Source: Holdemania massiliensis (GTDB taxonomy: Bacteria; Bacillota_I; Bacilli_A; Erysipelotrichales; Erysipelotrichaceae). From it: a DNA stretch of 64,000 bases. Each line of letters opens with the position of its first letter. Positions within the stretch are counted from its first letter, which is position 1. Made by a program: the position numbers and the translations under genes. The notes under the pieces were generated by a model. The model saw nothing but the letters and a program-made list of their open reading frames with translations, was not told the DNA's origin and ran no database searches. Below, piece by piece: positions 42,820 to 50,506 of this stretch. The DNA lies in the NCBI RefSeq assembly GCF_022440805.1, contig NZ_JAKNTK010000001.1:1240001-1304000 (forward strand), read 5' to 3'.

Positions 42820-45447
42820 TTATTTTGTGTAGTAGCCGGTGTCGCCTTCGTAAGCAGCTGTCAGGATTTCAACCATGTCCTGAACCATCGGTACACGCGG
42901 ATTGGCTGGGGAGCACTGATCTTCATAAGCCAGATAAGCGATTTTTTCGCGGGCTGCCATCCAAGTCTTGCTGTCTAAGCCCTGTTCCTTGAAGCTCATC
43001 TTAATGCCGCAGTCAGCACCCAGCTCAGCACAAGCTTTGGCATAAGCGACTACGCCTTCTTCTACGGTGTTGAATTTCAAGCCGATCAAACGTGCAAGTT
43101 CAGCATATTTTTCATCGGCTTTGTAATAGTTGTACTTCGGCCAGACACCCGGTTTTTCCGGTTTGGTGCCGTTGTAGCGAATGACGTATGGCAGTAAGAT
43201 CGCATTGGCACGGCCGTGCGGTACATGGAATTCGGCACCGATTTTGTGGGCCAGGGAATGATTCATGCCTAAGAAGGCATTGGCAAAGGCCATGCCCGCC
43301 AGCGTGGCGGCGTTATGCATTTTCTCACGGGCTTCCGGATCGTTTTTGCCGTTAGCGACAGCCCGCGGCAGATATTCAAAGACCATCTTCACTGCCTGCA
43401 AGGCTAAGCCGTCGGTGAAGTCGGAAGCTAATGTAGAAACGAAGGCTTCCGTGGCATGGGTCAAAACGTCCATGCCGGTATCAGCGGTGATCGAAGCCGG
43501 CAGGCTCATCGTCAAAGCTGGATCCACGATCGCTACCGTTGGTGTCAGCGAGTAATCGGTCAGCGGATACTTTTTGTTTTCTTCTTTATCGGTAATGACG
43601 GCGAACGGCGTTACTTCGGAGCCTGTACCTGAGGTTGTCGGAATGCAGACGAGCTTGGATTTTTTGCCCAGTTCCGGATAACGGAAGGCCCGCTTGCGGA
43701 TATCCATAAATTTCTGTTTCAGATCATCGAAGTTCACGTCCGGCTGTTCATAGAATAACCACATGCCTTTTGCAGCGTCCATGGAAGAACCACCGCCGAT
43801 CGCAATGATCGTATCCGGCCGGAATGCCTGCATCAAGCCCAAGCCTTTCTTAACGGTCTGAATGGAAGGATCCGGTTCTACGTCGCAGAACAGCTGAACC
43901 TGAACTTTGTTGCGGCGCTGTTCCAGCTGATCGGTCACGCGGGTGACATAGCCCAGATCAACCATCGAACGGTCAGTGACGATGAAGACCCGTTCAACAT
44001 CCCGCATGCTGTGCAGATATTCGATGGAATCTCTCTCAAAGTAGATCTTGGACGGAACTTTAAACCATTGCATATTGTTTCTCCTCTTGCCGATCTTCTT
44101 GATATTCAGCAGGTTGATCGCGCTGACGTTATCCGAAACGGAGTTATGGCCATACGAACCGCAGCCTAATGTCAGGGAAGGAATGAAAGCATTGTAGACG
44201 TTGCCAATACCGCCGAAGGTACTCGGTGAGTTCCAAATGATCCGGCAGGCTTTGATCCGTTCGCCAAACCGTTTCGCCAGATCGGCGTTAGCGGTATGGA
44301 TCGCGGCGCTGTGACCAATGCCGTTGAACATGACCATCGCTTCCGCTTTATCGAAGCCGTCATCGACGGAATCTGCTTTCAGCATCGCCAGAACCGGAGA
44401 TAATTTTTCCCGTGTCAGCGGTTCGTTCGGTCCGACTTCCTTGCATTCCGCAATGATGATGCTGGTGCGCGGATTGACCGTGAAGCCTGCCCGTTCGGCA
44501 ATCCAGGCCGCCGACTTGCCGACGATATCCGGATTCAGCTTCGCCGCACCGACATTTTTGGAGAAGGCTTTGACACCGAACATGTATTGTTCGAGCATTT
44601 CTTTTTCTTTTTTATTGGCATAGTGGACGTTGTAATTCTTGAATTGATCTTTGACGTCGTCATAGATTTCCTTGTCGACGATGACTGCCTGTTCCGAAGC
44701 GCAGATCATGCCGTTGTCGAAGGCTTTGGATAAGGCGATGTCGTTGACCGCCTGCTTGATATCGGCCGTCGTTTCAATATAGGCCGGAACGTTGCCGGCA
44801 CCGACACCTAAGGCTGGCTTGCCGCAGCTGTAAGCCGCTTTGACCATCGCGTTGCCGCCGGTCGCTAAGATCGTCGCGACACCCGGATGATTCATTAATG
44901 CGGAAGTGGCTTCCATGCTTGGATGTTCGATCCACTGAATGCAGTTTTTCGGAGCTCCGGCTTTGACCGCTGCTTCATAGACAACTTTGGCGGCAGCGAT
45001 CGAGCACTGCTGCGCATTGGGATGAAAGCCGAAGATGATCGGGTTGCGGGTTTTCAGGCAGATTAAGCTTTTGAAAATCGCGGTTGAGGTTGGATTGGTA
45101 ACCGGGGTAACGCCGGCGACGACGCCGACTGGTTCTGCCACATAGGTCAGACCCTGGACTTCATCTTCCTTGATCACGCCGACGGATTTCAGATGCCGCA
45201 TGTGGTTCACTACATATTCGCAGGCAAACAGATTCTTAGTGGCTTTGTCTTCAAAGACACCGCGCTTGGTTTCTTCGATTGCCAGCTTGGCCAGCTCGCC
45301 ATGTTTGTCCAAAGCCGCGACAGAGCATTTAGCGACAATGTAATCGACTTGGTCCTGATCCAGTTTCAAAAAATCATCCAGGGCCTTCAAGCCGTTTTCA
45401 ACTAACAGATTGACTTCTTCCTGAGCGGGGCTAAGTTTTTCTTCCAT
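42820..45447 (-). CDS. adhE: Bifunctional acetaldehyde-CoA/alcohol dehydrogenase
   Basis: An 875-residue fusion enzyme that turns acetyl-CoA to acetaldehyde and then ethanol, regenerating two NAD+ during fermentation; it forms spirosomes in other species. The N-terminal aldehyde dehydrogenase (to about residue 440) has the catalytic Cys in GMICASEQAV near 249. The C-terminal iron-dependent alcohol dehydrogenase starts at about 455 (WFKVPSKIYFERDS) and has GGGSSMDAAKG for NAD+ and the iron ligands in DVLTHATEAFVS, MNHSLAHKIGAEFHVPHG. Length is normal for AdhE. Its own promoter and a Rex-like site lie upstream. Confidence 0.97.
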   Translation of the reverse strand: MEEKLSPAQEEVNLLVENGLKALDDFLKLDQDQVDYIVAKCSVAALDKHGELAKLAIEETKRGVFEDKATKNLFACEYVVNHMRHLKSVGVIKEDEVQGLTYVAEPVGVVAGVTPVTNPTSTAIFKSLICLKTRNPIIFGFHPNAQQCSIAAAKVVYEAAVKAGAPKNCIQWIEHPSMEATSALMNHPGVATILATGGNAMVKAAYSCGKPALGVGAGNVPAYIETTADIKQAVNDIALSKAFDNGMICASEQAVIVDKEIYDDVKDQFKNYNVHYANKKEKEMLEQYMFGVKAFSKNVGAAKLNPDIVGKSAAWIAERAGFTVNPRTSIIIAECKEVGPNEPLTREKLSPVLAMLKADSVDDGFDKAEAMVMFNGIGHSAAIHTANADLAKRFGERIKACRIIWNSPSTFGGIGNVYNAFIPSLTLGCGSYGHNSVSDNVSAINLLNIKKIGKRRNNMQWFKVPSKIYFERDSIEYLHSMRDVERVFIVTDRSMVDLGYVTRVTDQLEQRRNKVQVQLFCDVEPDPSIQTVKKGLGLMQAFRPDTIIAIGGGSSMDAAKGMWLFYEQPDVNFDDLKQKFMDIRKRAFRYPELGKKSKLVCIPTTSGTGSEVTPFAVITDKEENKKYPLTDYSLTPTVAIVDPALTMSLPASITADTGMDVLTHATEAFVSTLASDFTDGLALQAVKMVFEYLPRAVANGKNDPEAREKMHNAATLAGMAFANAFLGMNHSLAHKIGAEFHVPHGRANAILLPYVIRYNGTKPEKPGVWPKYNYYKADEKYAELARLIGLKFNTVEEGVVAYAKACAELGADCGIKMSFKEQGLDSKTWMAAREKIAYLAYEDQCSPANPRVPMVQDMVEILTAAYEGDTGYYTK

Positions 45448-45462
45448 CTGAATTTCCTCCTA

Positions 45463-45480
45463 TTGTGAAATCTTTCACTC
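45463..45480. promoter_or_regulatory. Candidate Rex (NADH-sensing) operator of adhE
   Basis: TTGTGAAATCTTTCACTC matches the Rex consensus TTGTGAA-N4-TTCACAA except for the last two bases. It lies between the -10 and the ribosome binding site, a usual place for repression. A degenerate second half-site (TTTTCACAAG) occurs at 45539-45548. Confidence 0.65.
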
Positions 45481-45493
45481 ACTTACGGATGTG

Positions 45494-45522
45494 ATTATAG
45501 CATGCCGGATTTTGTCTGACAA
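45494..45522 (-). promoter_or_regulatory. Promoter of adhE
   Basis: On the minus strand, TTGTCA (45517-45522) and TATAAT (45494-45499) are 17 bp apart, about 47 bp before the start codon. Confidence 0.85.
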
Positions 45523-45681
45523 TAGGGTAATGACAACATTTTCACAAGTAAACGGTTACATCTGAAAAAAGTTTTTGAGTATGCGCTTACATCGAAAAAC
45601 CTTGAGAAAAAGGCAATTTTAAGCGTGCCAGCCCAGTTGAAAAACGGTAGCTTGCATATTGTAGCAATGGAGGTGACAGCG

Positions 45682-47601
45682 ATGCAGTATGGTACTTTAA
45701 TTGTTGAAGTAACTGTCGCTCAGCAGGCGTTGCCGATTGAAGGGGCTGAGATTATCGTCACGAATGATGATCAGTCCGTGGATCTGCACCTAAGCAGCGG
45801 AGCGAATGGTAAAAGTCCTGTGATCCGGATTGAAGCACCGGATCGGGAATTGAGCTTGAATCCAAACAATCAGGATATCCCGTATGCCAAGGTTCATGTA
45901 ACGGTGGGCAAAGCCGGCTTTGCGACCCGAACGTTTCGCAACGTTCAGATTTTCGCTCAGGAGGAAGCGCTGCTTCAGGTTGATCTGTTAAGCGCAGATG
46001 AGGAGCTGGCTCCGCAGTTTGAGGAGTATCTTGAAATTCCGGAGCATGCCTTAACCCGAGCCATGGCTCGTTCCTGCGGTTGTTCGCGCGGGGGATGCTG
46101 CGGTTTCAGCGACAGCGTCAGTGCTGGGGATGCGGAGGAATCGATCGCTCCTTATGTATTGGATTATCCGATCATTCCGAAATATGTGACGGTTCATTTA
46201 GGCCGGCCGACAGCCAGCGCACAGAATGTAACCGTAACCTTCAAGGACTACATTAAAAATGTAGCGTCCAGCGAAATTTATCCAACCTGGCCAGAACAAA
46301 GTCTGCGTGCCAATATCTATTGTCAGATTTCTTTGTGTTTGAACCGGGTGTATACTGAATGGTACCGCAGCCGGGGGTATTCGTTCGATATCACCAATAG
46401 CACGGCGTTTGATCAGTATTTTGTTTACGGCCGGGATATTTTTACAAGTATCAGCAAGGTTGTCGATGATATTTTCAACGAATATATCCGTAAGGTCAAC
46501 ACGGTGAATCCGTATTATGCGGAGTATTGTGACGGACGGCAGGTTTGGTGCAAAGGTTTGAAGCAATGGGGAACGGTGGACCTGGCGAATAAGGGCTACA
46601 ATGCCTTTGAAATTCTGCAGAACTATTATGGTCAGGATATCGAATTGATCGACACCAATCGCATCGAAGGGGTCAGCGGATCTTTCCCGGGACTGAATCT
46701 TCAGCGTGGGGTCCGCAGCGACAGCGTAGCGATCATTCAGAATCAGCTCAACCGCATTGCAGTGAATTATCCGAATATCACGCCGACCTATCCGGTTGAC
46801 GGTATTTTCGGAAGTGGTACGGAAAATGCGGTTAAAGCCTTCCAGCGCCAGTTTTCACTGACTGCGGACGGGATTGTTGGCAAGGCAACCTGGTATAAGA
46901 TTTCTTATATTTACGTGGCCGTTAAAAAATTAGCGGAGCTGACCTCCGAAGGGGTTGAGGAACGGCTGCCGGGCGTTTATCCGGGTCGGGCAATCCGCCA
47001 GGGCGACCGCAATGTCTATGTGCAGGAAATCCAGTTTTATCTGCAGAAGATTGCCTTGTTTACCTCAAGGGTACCTACCGTGAAGATTGACAGCAGCTTC
47101 GGGGCAACGACCAAAGCCGCGGTTGTGGCTTTTCAGCGCTTGGCGGGAATCAGCGCGGATGGCATTGTCGGGCGTCAGACCTGGGATATTTTAGTCCGGG
47201 CTTATCGTGAAACCCAGGCGATTCAACCGCCGAGTGCTCAGATGATCCCTCCTTATCCGGGGACAGCGCTGCGTTTGGGCAGCCGAGGTGAAAATGTCAG
47301 CATCGTCCAATGGTCGCTGAACATTATCAATCAGGGCTGGGGCGTTACGAACCAGCTGAGTGTTGACGGTATTTTTGGTTCCGGAACCGAAGCGGCGGTT
47401 ATCGCTTTCCAAAGACGAGTAGGATTGACTGCCGATGGTGTTGTCGGTCGGCAGACATGGAATGCAATGTCAGAACAGTACAGCATTGCGACCAACAATG
47501 CCGTAGCTTTATCGGAACAGAACTTTGAATTATATCGATTCTTGTATGAGAATTATACAAGTCTGATGTATGCGATGGACAACCATCAGCCAAATCTGTA
47601 A
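45682..47601 (+). CDS. SpoIID-like domain protein with three peptidoglycan-binding repeats
   Basis: About 639 residues from the ATG at 45682 behind GGAGGTGA; the frame is open 19 codons further up. No signal peptide is seen. Residues 1-110 form a beta-rich carboxypeptidase-regulatory-like domain (TLIVEVTVAQQALPIEGAEI). A cysteine-rich turn SCGCSRGGCCG lies near 131-141. Residues about 185-320 look like a SpoIID lytic domain: SSEIYPTWPEQSLRANIYC, DQYFVYGRDIF, and GYNAFEILQNYYGQDIEL. Three PG_binding_1 repeats follow (about 337-408, 432-503, 525-597), each with VDGIFG or SSFGATT and ADGIVG-type turns. It probably trims or remodels cell-wall or spore peptidoglycan. How it is exported is not clear. 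Confidence 0.82.
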   Translation: MQYGTLIVEVTVAQQALPIEGAEIIVTNDDQSVDLHLSSGANGKSPVIRIEAPDRELSLNPNNQDIPYAKVHVTVGKAGFATRTFRNVQIFAQEEALLQVDLLSADEELAPQFEEYLEIPEHALTRAMARSCGCSRGGCCGFSDSVSAGDAEESIAPYVLDYPIIPKYVTVHLGRPTASAQNVTVTFKDYIKNVASSEIYPTWPEQSLRANIYCQISLCLNRVYTEWYRSRGYSFDITNSTAFDQYFVYGRDIFTSISKVVDDIFNEYIRKVNTVNPYYAEYCDGRQVWCKGLKQWGTVDLANKGYNAFEILQNYYGQDIELIDTNRIEGVSGSFPGLNLQRGVRSDSVAIIQNQLNRIAVNYPNITPTYPVDGIFGSGTENAVKAFQRQFSLTADGIVGKATWYKISYIYVAVKKLAELTSEGVEERLPGVYPGRAIRQGDRNVYVQEIQFYLQKIALFTSRVPTVKIDSSFGATTKAAVVAFQRLAGISADGIVGRQTWDILVRAYRETQAIQPPSAQMIPPYPGTALRLGSRGENVSIVQWSLNIINQGWGVTNQLSVDGIFGSGTEAAVIAFQRRVGLTADGVVGRQTWNAMSEQYSIATNNAVALSEQNFELYRFLYENYTSLMYAMDNHQPNL

Positions 47602-47623
47602 TCAAAGATTAAGTCTGAAATTC

Positions 47624-47655
47624 ACGGTATAGTCATGAATGACTATACCGTTTAT
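47624..47655. terminator. Bidirectional terminator between convergent genes
   Basis: ACGGTATAGTCA and TGACTATACCGT form a perfect 12-bp stem around 4 bases, followed by TTTATT on the plus strand. Confidence 0.85.
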
Positions 47656-47719
47656 TCGTGAAAGCATTTTCGTTTTCTTATGGACGAATTCAGATCTGTG
47701 GTTCAGTGTCCGCGTATCC

Positions 47720-49300
47720 TTAGTTCCCGCTGTTTCCATAGTTGGAAAGATAGCGGGCGCTGGGATCCTGGACCTGACAGCCTGGCCAATCTGGGTTTGG
47801 CATCCAGTAGGCGGGAATCAGCTCTGCCAGGCCGGGATAGTATTTTTCAAAGATTTCCCGATAGCACAGGCTTTCCTTCGTATAGGGCGGGCAATAGGCA
47901 TAACGTTTTGCCCGCGCTTGAAATTGAGCGTCGGGATAGAGCGTCTCGGCATATTGTTTTAAATCCTCGACCAAAGAATGGCCTACTGCGTCGCTGAAGG
48001 CGGCCTTGTCCCGGAACAGAATGGTTTCAGGGAGCAGATGATCGGCTTCAAATGCTTTGCGCAGCAAATATTTTCCCATTCCATAAGTATTCATCTTTTG
48101 GCTGGGATGAATGCTCATCACGGTTTTGACAAATTGGAGATCGCCGAAGGGTACGCGGCCTTCCATCGCGTTGTCGGAAATGCAGCGGTCAGCACGTAAA
48201 ACATCATACATATACAGCTCTTCTATCCGTTTTTGAGCTTCCTGCTGGAACGCCTGGGCGCCAGGAGCAAAGTCAGTATACTTATAGCCGAACAGCTCGT
48301 CGCTGATTTCTCCGGTAAACAAAACCTTGATATCGGTTTTCGCATGGATTGCCCGGCACAAAAGGGCCATGCCGAGCGAAGCCCGAATCGTGGTTATATC
48401 CCAGGTTTCCAGGGTTTTGATCACAGAATCCAGGGCTCCCAGAACGTCTTGCCGCGTGATAATGATTTCAGTATGTTCGCTGCCGATAAACTCAGCCACC
48501 TGCCGGGCGTATTTCAGATCGATGGCATCGAGATCCATGCCGATGGAAAAGGTGCGGATCGATTTCGCTGAGTGCTTTTGAGCAATGGCACAGACCAGCG
48601 AAGAGTCCAGGCCACCGCTGAGCAGATAGCCTACCGGTGCATCGGCATCCATCCGCTTCAGCACACCTTCGATCAGGCGATCGTGAATGTTCCGGTAAAT
48701 TTCCGCTAGGGGCTGAACTTCCTGTGTTGGAGTTTGAGCAATTCTGTTATACGCTGAGAATTTTCCATCACAGTAAAAATGACCTGGCGGGAAAGGGCGG
48801 ATATCATGGCAGAAGGGCTGCAGGGATTTTACGGTGGAGCCAAATGCGATTTTGTGATTTACCGTATAACCATAAAACAAGGGACGGATACCGATGGGAT
48901 CACGCGCGGCAATCCAACGGTCTGTTGTGTGATCATAAAGGACCATCGCGAATTCTGCATCGAGCTGATGGAACATTTCTGTTCCCATTTCTTCATACAA
49001 CGGAAGCAGGATTTCACAGTCGCTGTCAGAAATAAACTCAAAATTTTGCCGCAGCCATTCTTTGATCGGCCGAAAGCCGTAGATTTCGCCGTTGCAGACA
49101 ACGGCTGATGCTTTGAGGTGAAACGGCTGCATTCCCGCTTCGTTGAGTCCCATGATGGCCAAGCGCTTAAACGCCATTAAGCCGCCGCTGACGATTTCGA
49201 TGCGGGTCGCATCCGGACCGCGCAGATCCAACGTTGCCAGGCCTTGCTGAAACGCTGAAAGATCAATGTTCAAATCGGTACTGACTAAAATTCCGCACAT
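47720..49300 (-). CDS. asnB: Asparagine synthetase B (glutamine-hydrolysing)
   Basis: A 526-residue two-domain enzyme that makes asparagine from aspartate, ATP and glutamine. It starts MCGIL; the Cys2 left after Met removal is the glutaminase nucleophile, followed by LDLRGPD. The synthetase domain has the PP-loop YLLSGGLDSSLV near residues 225-236, and RVPFGD near 385. The length is close to E. coli AsnB (554), with a slightly short N-terminal domain. A T-box leader with a likely AAC (Asn) specifier lies upstream, so uncharged tRNA-Asn turns it on. Confidence 0.95.
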   Translation of the reverse strand: MCGILVSTDLNIDLSAFQQGLATLDLRGPDATRIEIVSGGLMAFKRLAIMGLNEAGMQPFHLKASAVVCNGEIYGFRPIKEWLRQNFEFISDSDCEILLPLYEEMGTEMFHQLDAEFAMVLYDHTTDRWIAARDPIGIRPLFYGYTVNHKIAFGSTVKSLQPFCHDIRPFPPGHFYCDGKFSAYNRIAQTPTQEVQPLAEIYRNIHDRLIEGVLKRMDADAPVGYLLSGGLDSSLVCAIAQKHSAKSIRTFSIGMDLDAIDLKYARQVAEFIGSEHTEIIITRQDVLGALDSVIKTLETWDITTIRASLGMALLCRAIHAKTDIKVLFTGEISDELFGYKYTDFAPGAQAFQQEAQKRIEELYMYDVLRADRCISDNAMEGRVPFGDLQFVKTVMSIHPSQKMNTYGMGKYLLRKAFEADHLLPETILFRDKAAFSDAVGHSLVEDLKQYAETLYPDAQFQARAKRYAYCPPYTKESLCYREIFEKYYPGLAELIPAYWMPNPDWPGCQVQDPSARYLSNYGNSGN

Positions 49301-49320
49301 TTTTGCTACCTCCGGAAAAT

Positions 49321-49590
49321 AAGAAAACAGTCACTCATCACAGGGACGAATGACTGTTGATCCGCGGTACCACCCTCATTATCCTGTATGTTGCAACAGG
49401 ATCGCTCTGCTTCACCATCATGAAGCGGCAGCCAGATAACGGACTGCGTCCGTCTTAGTCTACTTCACTGTAAAACAGTGTTTCGGTAAGCTCCTGGCAG
49501 GGGTTCTTCGCCGGGCTTCTTGTCGGCAGTTTTCACTGGCCTGCCGTCACTGTAAGCTGAAGGATCCGACTACTTTTCCTGTTCAGTGGA
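49321..49590 (-). promoter_or_regulatory. T-box leader of asnB, probable Asn specifier
   Basis: On the minus strand the T-box sequence AGGGTGGTACCGCG lies at about 49376-49363. The terminator AACAGTCA/TGACTGTT with TTTTCTT lies at 49356-49321. Stem I extends from about 49585 with its apical part near 49540. In the specifier region GAAACACTG at about 49484-49476 gives AAC (49482-49480) followed by A. The Phe T-box in this window has GAATTCACC in the equivalent place. Binding of uncharged tRNA-Asn should prevent the terminator. A hairpin CTGTTCA/TGAACAG (near 49600-49575) opens the leader. Confidence 0.88.
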
Positions 49591-49602
49591 TTTAATGAAC
49601 AG

Positions 49603-49631
49603 ATTATATTGAAAACAAAATGAAAAGTCAA
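49603..49631 (-). promoter_or_regulatory. Promoter of asnB
   Basis: On the minus strand, TTGACT (49626-49631) and TATAAT (49603-49608) are 17 bp apart, just before the T-box leader. The stretch 49632-49830 beyond it holds no gene that I can support. Confidence 0.88.
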
Positions 49632-49836
49632 TGTAAATTTGAAATGAATATGAAAAATGATGGTAAAAATACAAATAGGAAGATAAGCTTCCGTCATGGG
49701 ACTAAGGTTGAGGATGAAAAAACGGACTGATTCCTTTCTCCTTTACAGAGCCGTTGAGAAAAAACGGCATCGCAGTTAAAACAGAAACCCTGGAATTTTA
49801 ATTCGTCTTCTGATGATCGAGCGGAGAATCTTGTCA

Positions 49837-50109
49837 TCAATATCGCACTGTGAACCGCTTTTCTCGATGATCAATCGCAATCGTTTTGCAGCTGATGTTT
49901 TCTACCTGAATGAAACGATCGCCGGTGCGGATGCGGCTGATCAATTGGTGCAAACTGGCAGTTTCACCCTGCAGCTCCATTTCCACCATGCCATTTTCCA
50001 TATTCCGGATCCAGCCGGTAAGGTGCAGAGAATTCGCCAGAGATTGAACAAACCAGCGAAAGCCGACGCCCTGAACCTGACCTTCAACAACGGCATATAT
50101 TCTTTCCAT
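49837..50109 (-). CDS. Acylphosphatase
   Basis: A 90-residue enzyme when started at 50109, behind AAGGAGGAG; the frame runs 36 codons further up but that part is unlike the family and lies in the intergenic region. The signature GQVQGVGFRWFVQSLA holds the phosphate-binding loop with the catalytic Arg (in GFRWF, near residue 19), and GWIRNMENGMVEMELQG has the catalytic Asn (near 37). It hydrolyses acyl phosphates such as 1,3-bisphosphoglycerate or acetyl phosphate in the cytoplasm. It is monocistronic. Confidence 0.9.
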   Translation of the reverse strand: MERIYAVVEGQVQGVGFRWFVQSLANSLHLTGWIRNMENGMVEMELQGETASLHQLISRIRTGDRFIQVENISCKTIAIDHREKRFTVRY

Positions 50110-50297
50110 GACGCGCTCCTCCTTATCCTTTTGTTCTTTTATTGTAACGCAGAAGAACATATCCTGTCCAGAAAAGTTCTGGTAAAGAAACACTGTAATT
50201 GATGATGATTTGGTCATTTTGGGTTACAATAGAAGAGAGACATTGAAATCCCCGGGCTACACTTGTGGTTAAATGTCTAAAACTGAGTGAGGGAATC

Positions 50298-50326
50298 TTG
50301 ACAGTTCTTCAACTGAATGATATATT
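50298..50326 (+). promoter_or_regulatory. Promoter of the riboswitch/P-type ATPase transcript
   Basis: TTGACA (50298-50303) and TATATT (50321-50326), 17 bp apart, directly before the Mn2+ riboswitch. Confidence 0.85.
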
Positions 50327-50335
50327 ACGCTTGCC

Positions 50336-50478
50336 ATTGGAATAGTGGGGAGTAGCTGCGCAGCGATGCGTGCTGTATTCGTCATCACGATCTGCTTCAG
50401 TCAGATCCGGATGCAGCGATCAGAAATGATGGGCAAGACCGTTATCTTCAGGTTTTGAAGGTAGGCTTGCCTTTTTTT
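50336..50478 (+). promoter_or_regulatory. yybP-ykoY (Mn2+) riboswitch upstream of the P-type ATPase
   Basis: The class signature is present: GTGGGGAGTAG near 50345-50355, GTCATCACGA in the middle, and GATGGGCAAGACC at the 3' end (50428-50440). A terminator follows: GGCAAG (50432-50437) pairs with CTTGCC (50466-50471), followed by seven T. The 3' aptamer strand GGCAAGACC is shared with the terminator, so Mn2+ binding should allow read-through. It is the second element of this class in the window. Confidence 0.91.
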
Positions 50479-50506
50479 AATGAAGGCAGCGAAGGAGGAA
50501 ATGGGT

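Noticed and set aside
49813..50202. A 129-residue plus-strand frame over the acylphosphatase gene
   Set aside because: The minus-strand acylphosphatase has its full signature and a strong ribosome binding site; the plus-strand frame has neither.
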